Assembly: GCA_944470555.2 (NCBI GenBank)
Contig: OX104127.1
Coordinates: forward strand, 47,482,934-47,546,933
Source of the DNA: Heterobilharzia americana
Taxonomy: Eukaryota > Platyhelminthes > Trematoda > Strigeidida > Schistosomatidae
Direction: 5' to 3'
Length of the DNA stretch: 64,000 bases
A program made the position numbers and the translations under genes. Within the stretch, counting starts at the first letter, position 1; each line of letters begins with the position of its first letter. A model generated the notes under the pieces. That model was not told the origin of the DNA. It saw nothing but the letters and a program-made list of their open reading frames with translations, and ran no database searches. This document shows, one piece after another, positions 23,901-34,057 of this stretch.

Positions 23901-24974
23901 AACTATTCCTCTAGAAACTACCACTACCTGTACGAACCGTGTCAGTGACACTTCAGTCAGTTCTACCCGACAATTCGGCAGCCTCAGCAGATAAAGTATT
24001 GGAGATCTCTAGCGGACTCGTCTCCAACGTATATCTGGCGTACAAAAACCTGAGAGTCAGGATTCAGAAGTAACAAGGTCAAGCAACTCTATTAAATGAC
24101 TGCTACGAATCCGAGGCCCTAGATTGCGTAGCACAACACAGAAGTGCATCGCAGCAACTATCGTGGTTGTCCGAAAACTAAACCTACCAGGGTAGAAACC
24201 CCTAAATGGCGCTGATTTCACAATACCCATGGCGATGAAACCAGAAAATGTCGGAAGGTATGTAGTTTTGAGGTGGACGAAATCTCGGCGTACAATTAAA
24301 TGAAGAATCGGAACACATGGGGAGCGTCAAGTGGCATGTTTCACACACAGAGAGTTATTGTAGTTAAGTTCAAAGAGTTTGGTTGGTGCACAAATTGAAG
24401 CGACCAAAACCCTAGAATCTCCATCCGAACGCAGCAAACAATTTACCGGACTCAGGCCAACGCGATCCCGACAAATTGCTGTTTCTACTGCAGGTCTGTG
24501 GTAAATCTGTGATACTATTAAGCAACAACAAGCCATGTCGAAATTACAAAAGTACCCCAACAAAGTCTCTTGGCAAGTATGCAGCCCAAAATTTTCGCTA
24601 GCGCGGAATACGTACTATACAGCAAAAAACTGATTAACCAAATACAGCTGTTGAATACCTTAGAATCATCAAGAATATTCCCAACAAAACAGGGTCAAAA
24701 CTATCTACAGGAGTCAAATCAATCAATAAACGTTTCCAGTAGACAGTCAAAATGCAAGCAGTCAGTTCACAGCGCAAACTTGAGTTTAGCCAAAACGAAA
24801 TATCGGGAACAGTAAAACAACGCCACGTTGTCAACAGTGCGGTACCCCACAATAGCAAAGTGGAGCATTTAAGGTAAGCCTCAATTAAAAGAAAGACCAA
24901 TAGTGAGTATTAAGTAAAAGAAGGCGAGCAAACGAGAAAACAGTATTACATCTGTTAGGGTTAACGGGTAACAT

Positions 24975-26711
24975 CCGACCGCGGTGAGGGAGCCTCGTTG
25001 TTCCAATGGCCCGCTAAGTTACTACCGAAGATTTACTCCCAGCTGTCCCTGTGTCTTCAGACCACTCACAGATCTGCTTCGAAGGACTACGAAGCGCGTG
25101 ACTCTAGACAGTGTGGCTTGGCTTGCCTTCTCTAAAGTCAAGGAGCCATCTGGAACGCAACCATGCCTATTCACCACGACACCAATGATCCTTTGAGCAC
25201 TGCTGTTGATGCATCTGACTCAGCAATCGGAGCATTTTTGGAATAGTTGAGAAACAGCCAGTGGCAGCCCTTTGCCTTTTCCCAGGGTGGGTGCACGAGG
25301 CGGAAACAAGGTACAGTATATTTCGCAGGAAACTCCTAGCTGTGTACCATTCTCTACACCATTTCCGACATTCGGTTGAAGGTCGTGACCTCATCATTTT
25401 AGGAGAGCACAAACCGCCAACCTTCTCTCTTGCCTCGGCATCTGACAAATACTCCCCTCGTGAGTCGCGACAACTGGTTTGCGTTTCCCGGCTCAGGTCA
25501 GATATTTGCCACGTATCTGGAGCAAGTAACCGCTGAGCCGACGCAATATCTAGAATGGCTTCAAAAAATTGTGCCAAAGGTGTTGATCTCATTGAACTAG
25601 CCCGATGACAAAAAGGAGACCCTGAGCTGCACCGTGAGTTGTCGTCCATAACTCTCAAGCTACAACTGTATCCAGCAGGATTAGGCACGGATAAAACTGT
25701 GTGCGATGTCTCTGCTAGTCAACCACGCCGAACCGTTCCGAAGAGGTGCCGATGCAACATTTTCAATACGTTGCACGAACTATCCCACGCAGGTGTACGA
25801 GCCACATTCAGGCTTGCTGTATAACGTTTCTGCTGACCAAGAATGAACAGAGACGTTAAGGGGCTACCCAGTCGTGTTTGGTTTGTCAGAAGTGCAAAGT
25901 CACACGACACACGAAAGGCCATTTAGGATCTTTTCTGGTCCCAGATATACGTTTTAACCACGTCCATATAGATGTTGTAGGATCTCCACCGAAATCCCAT
26001 GGATGTACCTACTTTCTCACCTGCGTGGATTGCTTTACGAGATGACCACAAGCAGCACCTATTAAAGATATTACTGCCAGATCTGCCGCTCGTGTTTTCG
26101 TCCGAAGGTGGATCGTGGACTTTGGACATCCATCTTACCTAACGACCACCCATGAGCGCCGATTCGAATGTAGATCATTTCACGCTTTAGCTGCACTTCT
26201 AGGTTGCGCTTGGTTCCGAACGGCATCCTACCATCCAGGAGCAAATGGTATGGTAGAACTTTTCCATCGACAGCTAAAAGCTTCCCTTCCAGGTGTAGAC
26301 ACGTCTCAGTGGACCGAGGCTCTACCTGTAGTCTCACTAGGTATTCGTAATGAGTTGGAGGGTAATAGTAGATGCAGTTCTGCAGAACTCGCCTATGGGA
26401 CGACTCTTCGCCTACCAGGTGAGTTTGTTTCCCCTTCAACTTTCAGACGTGTTTTTGATAGGACGTCTTACGTGACTGGGCTTATAAACGCAATGTGTTC
26501 AGTTAGGCCTACTCCTGTTCGACCTCAAACAACCGATGTCTTAGCTCACCCCGTTTTACAAAAGACATCCCACGTGTTAATCCTCTACGATACCGTTCGT
26601 CAGCCACTTGGACCACCTTACGATGGGCCATTCAAATTGATCAAGCAGCAGGAAAAATTCTGTGTAATCGAGCGAAACGGACGTCAGGATACTGTTGGTG
26701 TCCATCACTAG
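24975..26711 (+). pseudogene. Gypsy pol remnant (RT end, RNase H, integrase)
   Basis: RT/connection motif YYRRFTPS and PLTDLLR at about 25020-25075, and RNase H start DASDSAIGAFLE near 25209-25245. The integrase zinc region with LHELSHAGVRATF is near 25775-25810, and the core HIDVVGSPP near 25966. A longer open piece, 26115-26711, carries YHPGANGMVELFHRQLK, the region with the third catalytic residue (Glu retained). The second catalytic Asp, normally in TDRG, is replaced in TTHERRFE, so the integrase core is inactive. Several stops separate these blocks. Confidence 0.8.
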
Positions 26712-27396
26712 AAACCAGCTTACTCCGATGACAACCCCATCATAACTGATGTTTCTACTCGCTATAGCTGACCGCCAGATAACCCAATTATCGAAATTCT
26801 TGGCTACGTGCATGGTAATATGCAGATACAGCAATCACCGGCGGAATAAAAGACTCGGTTAGGTCGAACCGCCGGGTCTCTGGAGTATTTAAAGTCACAT
26901 TCAACCAAGCAGTGAGAGTAAAAATATGCCAACCGTTTTTAACTCCAAATATTTTTCGAGGCACCGCTTTCCCAACCAGGAATGCGAAGTCTCCAAAATT
27001 TTACTTTTTCGTACCAGTTTAATTACCACCAGATAACCATACTTTTCTAAAAAACGAAGTGGAATCAAGCATAAAATCTATTCTGCGTATTTTTTCTTCA
27101 TTAATGTTTCCCATTCTCGCAAAATGTTTTCTTGGCGTTAAAGACCTTTGTTTCGATTCCAGGCGCAACCAGCACTGAACCGAACGTCAAAGGACACGAA
27201 GTCGCTATTGACGCACAATTCGACTTATTGTAACTTTCATCCGCAACGGTACCCTACAGTAAGTCCAGGCAACCAGGGTCCACGTTTTACAGTGAGTCTA
27301 TCGGTAGAGTTATACTGGTGGTGAGATGACTGGGTTTTCACTTCCGACTGGCACTGTCTTAGCCTCCCCACGAGCCAACTAGGGGGAGGAGTGATC

Positions 27397-27739
27397 TGTA
27401 GCGCCACAGGTTTCTCCAGAATCAACTGCCTGGGATTCGACGAGATTTAGCATTCATGCTGGTCTTCACAATTTAACTGAACTGGCCAAGCTGAAGACAC
27501 CTGGTCAAACATCCTCGCCATTTGGCATGGTGTCGTGTTACGTGGCACTGCTCGTAATCGGCCCTCTAGCCAGTTATTTGGAACGTATCGGTATCTTGGC
27601 CCGACCTCGCAAATATACTATTCCATCCGACTACGCTATTGTGTTCTTTCTTGATCTCGTATTTGTGGGTATATAGAAAGTTCGAATAGTTAGCGATCAG
27701 CCTGCATGTCTGTCATGTTCACACCAGGTTAATTCCCAA
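27397..27739 (+). repeat. 343-bp LTR, probable 3' LTR of the gypsy remnant
   Basis: Starts TGTAGCG right after a polypurine tract and aligns over its whole length, without net length change, to the solo LTR at 63078-63420. No flanking direct repeat is seen, as expected for one LTR of a longer element. It ends in CCCAA, not the usual CA, in line with decay or a one-base uncertainty at the border. Confidence 0.7.
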
Positions 27740-28165
27740 AACTCTTTCAATCGACTACCGGATTTGTACGTTGGCGCAAATGACTTACCACGAACATTTT
27801 TTAGCACCAACTAATGATATGCTTTACCATCTCTGTATTCTTCAATCCTAGTATCTGCAATAAGCTGCACCCCTTCTCCACATTATTACTAGTAACATTT
27901 ATCTTTTCATAGGCACTTTTCACTCCCCTTTTGCTCATTCCCTTCCTGCTCTTTTCCTAGCACCTTTTGAGTAACGCATAATAATTTCTTGCAGGTGCTT
28001 ACATGAACAGGAATTGCAAACGGCTAACTGATCTTATCGACAGCTCCGCTGCCCTCTACCAAAGCAAATCAAGCTACAACTTTCAAATAACCTACCTTCA
28101 GATGGACGATCGCTTCCTTCAACGATGTAGGCAGGGAACAGGCAAAGGTCTCTGCCAACATCAGA
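27740..28165. other. Non-coding stretch, nothing recognised
   Basis: AT-rich gap between the gypsy LTR and the 3' end of B2. A small open frame at 28003-28194 runs into the B2 tail and has no recognised features. Confidence 0.4.
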
Positions 28166-28306
28166 AAGGTTCAAATGATTCAAATGGTTGTTGAAGGAAT
28201 AGAAGAAGCTTTCGCTTAACTGGCTTCCGCGTCCACAGTCCGTGGATCACTACTCCTTTTGGTTGTTATCCTGTTGTACAAGTAAAGAAAGGTGAAAAAG
28301 TGGCGA

Positions 28307-30532
28307 TTAAAATGTGACACACATCAAGTGGGTACCCAGCCGGCGTTTAAAAGATTCAGATGAAGTAGCCTGGATCACATCCTCAGGAAGAGCATTCCAG
28401 TGTTTTACAACTCTTGGGGAATAGAAGTTGTGCCTGACATCCAGCTCACTACGTCCCAGGCTTAGTTTCTGTGCATGTCCTCTAAGATTAGCGTTGCAGG
28501 TAAGATTTAATAAGTGTCGGGGTGGGTGGCCAGGCGTGCTCAGAATGTTGTAGGTCATTATCAAGTCTCCTCTCAGCCTTCTGTATTCCGGAGGATACAG
28601 ATCCAGCGCAACCAGCCGTTCACCAAATGTTTTAGACCTGAGTCCTTGAACAGATTTTGTCGAACGCCTCTGGATGCGTTCCAGGCTCAGTTTGTCCTTC
28701 TGGAGATAAGGGGGAAGGACGATGGTCCCGAACTCCGGCTGAGGCCGTATGAAGCTGTTGAAACTTTGCTGGGAGCATCTACGATCGAATCGCCCGAAAA
28801 TTCGTCTAAGAGTTACCGACGCCAAGTTCCCACGAGGTGCGTTTCTGTCACAGTTGGCATAGGATTTTAAGTCCTGGGGGACCAACACTCCCAAATCCTT
28901 TTCCGTCAGTGACGCTTCAAGTTCCATGCCGTTGAGGCTATATGCACGAGATGCATCATATTTTACGTGTATTACCTTGCATTTCTCAGGATTAAATTCA
29001 AGCTCATTGTTGACTACCCAACTGTGATGTCGAGTTAAGTCTTCCTGTAGAGAAACACTGTCTTCTTCACTTTTAATTTTCTTCCAGAGTCTCACGTCCT
29101 CGGCAGAAAGAAGGACTTTGGAAGAGACCCGTTGAGGCAAGTCGTTTATGTATATTAGGAAAAGGAGAGGCCCTAGTACTGAACCTCGGCGAACACCACT
29201 ATGGCATTCTGTTTCTTTTGACACAGAGAAACACACTTGAGCTCTAAATGAACTGCTCCGTAGATATGAAGACAACCAGTCAGTGAGAGGAGGTAGAATC
29301 TCACTTAACTTCAGTTTATCGATAAGACAGTCGTGATTAACACGATCAACCCCTTGGTAAAGTCTAGATAGACAACGTCAATTTGTCCTCGATAGTCAGC
29401 GACGGTAGTCCATCTATCTGCTACAGTGAGCAAATTGGTAATGCAGGGGTACCCCTTTGAAAATCCATGTTGTTGGGGTGCAAAGAAATTTATCTTTGTG
29501 AGGTAATCCTTCAGTCTATCGTATACCAACAACTCCATTACTTTGAAAGGGATGGATAAAAGTGTCACCGGTCTGTATTTCCTTGGATTGCTTCGTTGAC
29601 CCCCTTTAAAGATTGGCGTTATGTGGCCCAGCTTCCAGGAATCAGGTACCATCCCCCTGACTCAGAGAACTAAATAACTTACTTAAGGGTCTCGACAAGA
29701 TTGTGTCTCCCTCTCGCAGTACCACCGGATGCATTTTATCTGGTCCCGGAGAGGTGTCTCTGGTGAGCAGCAGTTTGCGCTGTACTAGCTCAACGCTCAG
29801 GTCGACCACTGAGGGTCTCACTTCGTTAGTGTGACACTTGTAAGCTCCTGAGCAGGTGGACGATGACAAAAAGATTTGCAGATACTGGTCGGCCAGGAGC
29901 TCAGCTGCTTCAGTGTCGCCATTAGCCAGTCCGTTAGCACCTAGTAGCTGAGTGACTCCCACTTTAGCCCACCAAAACGAAGCAGCGTAGCGGAAGAGAC
30001 TTCTCGGGTTAGACACAAACATGTTTGTGAGCCTGACTTGATGCCGTTGCCGATCGGCTCTCAAAGCCTTCGTACACACGCTTCTTATCTGTTTGAATTG
30101 TATGTAGGTACATTCGGTGCCAATCCTTTTGCGATCATCCCAGTGATGTCTCTTTAACTTAAGTAGTTTGTGGGTGTGGTTCCTTATCACCCTAGGTAAC
30201 TTGAGGCACTTCGGCCTCGAAAGTGGAACAGACTGACTGATCGCATGCATGGTCTCGTCAAGTATGAGTTTCCAACGGGTGTTCGTGTCTTGCCATGCAT
30301 GGCTAACTTCCCTACCTGTCTGTTCCAGTGCGGTTAGAAGGTTCCAACGATGTTCATTGACAGGTCTGGTTAGATTGGTTTCGCAAACAAATTGGGAGCC
30401 GATGACAACGTGGTCGCTACTGCCCAAAGGACGTAGGATTGCTAAGTTGTCTATCGGGAATTCTTCATTTGTGAAGACGCAGTCTAAGCGAATTGGGGCT
30501 TGAGCCTCCCTAACTGGCGTTACCGTTCCCAC
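28307..30532 (-). pseudogene. Family B reverse transcriptase, broken (B2)
   Basis: Three long pieces: 30532-29642 (endonuclease end, linker, RT start with TSPGPDKMHPVVLRE), 29652-29311 (SWKLGHITPIFKGG, NPRKYRPVTLLS, QHGFSKGYPC, VVYLDFTKG) and 29275-28307 (SVLGPLLFLIYINDLP, then the polymerase box and C-terminal region to a stop at 28307). The catalytic box reads SAED where YADD or FADD is expected, so the first of the paired Asp residues is Glu. Piece borders are frameshifts. The same SAED is present in B1. Confidence 0.8.
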
Positions 30533-30539
30533 ATGTTCG

Positions 30540-31040
30540 TAAGCCCCGGCCCCTCAATCAAGTGGAAGAATCTGGCCTCAATGGAATCGTCGCTCCTGCT
30601 AAACGTGTGATCTTCAAAGTTGATTTTCGGTAGGTTCAAGTCTCCTAAAACCAAAATGTGTGTGTGCCACAGTTTAGGAGGGCAACTGATTGCCTACAGC
30701 ATCTGGTTGTCACATTGTGAATCAGCAGACGGTTTTCTGTAAATGACTCCCACCAAGCATTTTGCAGTCTTGGACAGCTTTATGGTGCGCCAAATGGACT
30801 CCTCAATGCATCCCAGTTCTTGGATATGGATTTGGTGGTCTGAGAGAGAGGAGCTGACCCCCCCCACCCCCCCTACCAGCCTTCCTGTCACCACGAAAAG
30901 GCATGGTATTAGCAATTGCCAGTTCCTGGTTTGACATGTCGGGCAAAGCCCGTGTCTCAGTAACACCGATAAAGTGAGCAGAGGCGTCCCCACTTAGGTC
31001 CCGCAGCTCGTCAAGTGCGTTCGGTAAAATTTGTGCATTA
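30540..31040 (-). pseudogene. Family B endonuclease, broken (B2)
   Basis: Minus-strand translation gives ICANAQILPN near 31050-31020, a TETRALPD-like block with the catalytic Glu near 30960, LVGVIYRKPS near 30755-30725 and LVLGDLNLPKINF near 30650-30615 (the usual GDFN box as GDLN). These are APE-type endonuclease motifs in order. A run of C (CCCCCCCACCCCCCC, 30860-30875) lies inside and shifts the frame. Confidence 0.7.
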
Positions 31041-31640
31041 GCGCAGATGCGGCTTATGCTCTGTACTTGGGATGCAATGCCTGCACCCTCTCAACTTTCC
31101 AGTTGGCTGGCTGGATCTTCGGGCGTGGGGGCTGGGAATGTGCCTAGTTGCTGACTACTAGGGTAGTGTTCCCCGCCCTTCCCCAGTTTTTTGCATCTAG
31201 ACAGTCTTCCAGAGATACAACTAGTTCCAGTTTTTTCTGTTTTCGTTGCAGCCTTTTGTGCTTCGACCTATCAGGCCGCGTGAGGACTGCAGATGGCAGA
31301 CGATTTCTGTTCGCCCAGAAAGCCTCCAGACCAGGAAGTGAGAGCTCACAAACTACGAGTTCCCTCCGCTCACACTTTTGGTTTTGGATCACAGTTTTCA
31401 TTCCCGTTGTCATTAGCGTAATCTTGCTTGCTCCTCTTCCTGCCTTTGATACTCTATTCAGACTGCAGATTCAAATTTGTTGTTTGGGGATGAGAGGCTG
31501 GGAGCGTATATTGATCCTTTTCCTGCGGATTTCTGTTCTCGTCCAATTCCATAAAAGTCAATAGAAGATTCCTGTGTGAAGGCCTCAGGAAATATCTAGC
31601 CATACCTCCCGCTTTTTCCCTGTCGACCTGAGCCAAACAG

Positions 31641-32760
31641 TCATTCTTCTGTCCCACTGATTAGAGCGGGTATACCACAACAGGTTTTATTTTTATAGTT
31701 CATATAGGAAAATAACCTCTTCGAATGTTGCAATGCAGCCTGGGCAAGATGCGATCCTGAGCATATTTGAAATCGGAGGACAACAGCAATACATTTCCTG
31801 TGGGCTAATTTGTAATGCTTCACCACTTCGGGAGTACCGAGGTGGATGGCAAGATTGTGACGCGTTTTCTTGCGCCGTAGCAAGATCCGGATTTCATGGT
31901 TTATCCACGGACGAAATGTTCCCGCCCTCTTCGGACAGTACACGGAATGGACGGTAAGGTCACTCATGCGCATAGCTGTTTGAAGGAGCACAGCGCATCA
32001 CACTTCTGGAATGACTGTCCAGTCCTCGGAAAAGGCTGTCAGGTTAATAGCTCCCATATTTGCCTTTCATATGTTGGGCCTGGCTGGGGCATCGGCCTGG
32101 TGCAAGGCGGCTGCTGTGAATCTGAAGATGATCACAATGTGATCACTATTACCAAGGATGCTAGTTGCCGGATGAAGCACACATCATCTGTATGTTGGAA
32201 TACTAAGTCCAGAACTGATGCGGCATGCTGTAGATCACATCTGGCTGGTGTCCTAATGTGCTGTATGAGGGCTAAGGAAATTCATGTTCCCATCAACCGG
32301 TGGTAAAACGAACTACACGGTGCTTTTGTTGTTGGTCTACCCCAGACAACTGATGGTGCGTCGAAGTCTGCTACAACCAGGCATCGGCATTTATCTGTCC
32401 AGAGGGTCAGCTCACTCAGGAGGAAGCTGCTGCCTCAGAATCAGGGCTTCGATATATTACGATCACGTGGACATCTTGCCTCTCGCATTTAAGTCGGCAG
32501 CGCAGCATTTCACAGGCCTCACTTCCATGTGTAACAGTTTCTACGGTTTTACAGTCAAGTTATTCTTAGCGTAGGGGACAACACCACCTTTGCTTGGTGA
32601 CATGTCACTTCTAAAAGGAATGAATCCTAGTAAGTGTGTTTCGCAGTCACTGGTCCAACAAGAGAACCAAGTTCCTGAGATAGCACTCATGTCAAGGCAT
32701 TCGTTGCCTATCACATTACTAAAAGACTGCGCGCATTTGTCGAAAGACAACGAAACTGCT
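31641..32760 (-). pseudogene. Family C endonuclease and RT linker, broken
   Basis: Endonuclease blocks on the minus strand, in order: MSAISGTWFSC near 32690 (normally ExTW with the catalytic Glu), GGVVPYAKNNL near 32570, VADFDAPSVVWG near 32370-32335, VLDLVFQHTDD near 32210 and SDHIVI near 32130. The linker to RT follows. Frames change several times and the catalytic Glu position appears lost. Confidence 0.6.
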
Positions 32761-32897
32761 TAAATGAGTTCCCGTCCTATCCATATAGGCTTCGGCATTA
32801 TTCGCTACCGAAACCTCACTACACGAAAGCCCACCACTTTCAGATCTTGCTCTCCAACTGCTGATCTGGATTTTAGTTCTGCTCCTCATTTTTCGAT

Positions 32898-33963
32898 TCA
32901 ATCAGCAAGAGCCAGATCTTTTCGCATGAATACTTCAGATCCTTGAAGTCTGTGAGCATTCTTCAGAATCTGATTCCTCTCATCTGCTGACTTGAACGCA
33001 ACTTTAAGTAGCTGAAACCTTTTTCTGGTAACGACTGCTTCCTGTTTTCCTACTCTATATATCTTGAGTAGGGTGACTCCCGGCATGTTTCCTGGTAAAA
33101 CCTGGTTTATCAAACTTTGTACCTTGCCAAGGTCATGTTCGAAACGTTAACGTGGTTCTGGGTCTCTGCTTTCTTCCACTCTGTGGAAAATTACGGACCT
33201 ACCAAGGATCTCTACTTTGTCTTTGCTATGTGGAGTGATGATAGCTGGTTCGGTGACCGTTGTTAGCCTCTTAGCATACCGTTTAGGCTTGGTTACTTGC
33301 CAGTTTTCAGAGTCGGGTATACAAGGTTTACTAAAGCCCAGTCCAGGGATCTTGACACTGAGAGCCTCAGAACGGACTTGCACCCTATTCTGTGCGATTC
33401 TCGTCAATGATTGGATCTCCGAACTGGGTATGACCTGAGGCCTGCATGGTTCCGTCGTTGATGCTGAGAACCCTTCACTACTGTTTCTTTCATCTGAAAT
33501 AGACCTAGTCTCACGGTCAACATTTTCCAGACTGGGTCTGTCAGCTCTGGGAATGCGAGATCTAGAAGATACTCGCTTCACCCTACTTGGTGTAGTTTCT
33601 TCCAAGTCTCTGTCAGCAAACCTAGTAGGTAGTCTACGCGCCCGACTTACAGCTTGTCGTGGGACGTTCTTAAAATTTTTCACAGCAATCTGTGTGTCAG
33701 TGGATGCTGTGTCGTTATCACTGTCACAGTTATCAGCTTTGACTTTCAACGATAGTTTCTTAGTTATCGTATTTAGAAGTGTTTTGCTTTTTCTGCCGGA
33801 GTGTGAATATCGGATCCGAGCAGCACAACGCACAAAGCCAGACACTTCCTGCATTGCTGTACCTCTTATATGCTGAGGGTGTGTGGCCTTTGATGTGTAA
33901 ACACAAAAGTGCCAAGAATCCCACTGAAGGTGAAAAGTCATTCCCATTTTCAAATATCTCCAC
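32898..33963 (-). pseudogene. Family C ORF1, broken
   Basis: 33953-33147 encodes about 268 codons: a Cys/His-containing start (best read across two frames near 33900-33830 as CLHIKGHTP and CALCCSD), then a basic, Ser/Arg-rich linker. 33113-32898 encodes a compact domain with LLKIYRVG, LLKVAFKS and ILKNAHRLQG, the pattern of RRM-like domains in CR1/Jockey ORF1 proteins. A frame break lies between the two pieces. Probably an RNA-binding protein for the element RNA (family inference). Confidence 0.6.
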
Positions 33964-34057
33964 CCTGTCTAATAACTGATGGTCTTACCGCTGTTTTTTT
34001 ACCATCTTCCTTGAATCTACCTAGGTTTCTCGTTTAGCCCTTCAGTTTGATCCACGA

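Larger units (their letters stand above)
23460..27739 (+). mobile_element. Decayed Ty3/gypsy LTR retrotransposon
   Basis: Plus-strand gag, RT, RNase H and integrase remnants in the canonical gypsy order (integrase after RNase H), followed by a polypurine tract (AGGGGGAGGAG, 27381-27391) and an LTR at 27397. No protease or zinc-knuckle was recognised, and the first half of the RT is missing or unreadable between 24000 and 24960. Stops and frameshifts throughout, so it is long inactive. Confidence 0.8.
28166..31640 (-). mobile_element. Family B (CR1-like) non-LTR element, longest copy (B2)
   Basis: Minus strand: a short basic ORF1-like region (about 31600-31150), endonuclease (about 31040-30540), RT and C-terminal region (30532-28307), and a 3' tail at 28200-28166 with repeated TTTGAA/TTTGAATC units. 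The 5' end meets the truncated family C element near 31640. Frame breaks at about 30535, 29645 and 29300, so it is not intact, but each piece is long and readable. Confidence 0.85.
31641..33990 (-). mobile_element. Family C non-LTR element, 3' truncated
   Basis: Minus strand: ORF1 (33963-32898), endonuclease (32760-31960) and only the RT N-terminal linker (31991-31641, with FRPWINHEIR and a YMNYKNK segment). The RT proper is missing, because the element is cut near 31641 where B2 begins. Truncation at the 3' side is not expected from target-primed insertion, so a later deletion or rearrangement at the B2 junction is likely. Confidence 0.7.

Noticed and set aside
28514..28870. Plus-strand open frame of 118 codons (and its twin at 15111-15455, minus)
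   Set aside because: Antisense shadow of the family B RT; present in both copies only because the copies are near-identical.
31148..31564. Plus-strand open frame of 138 codons opposite B2 ORF1 region
   Set aside because: Phe/Ser/Leu-rich antisense of a basic ORF1-like region; no independent evidence.
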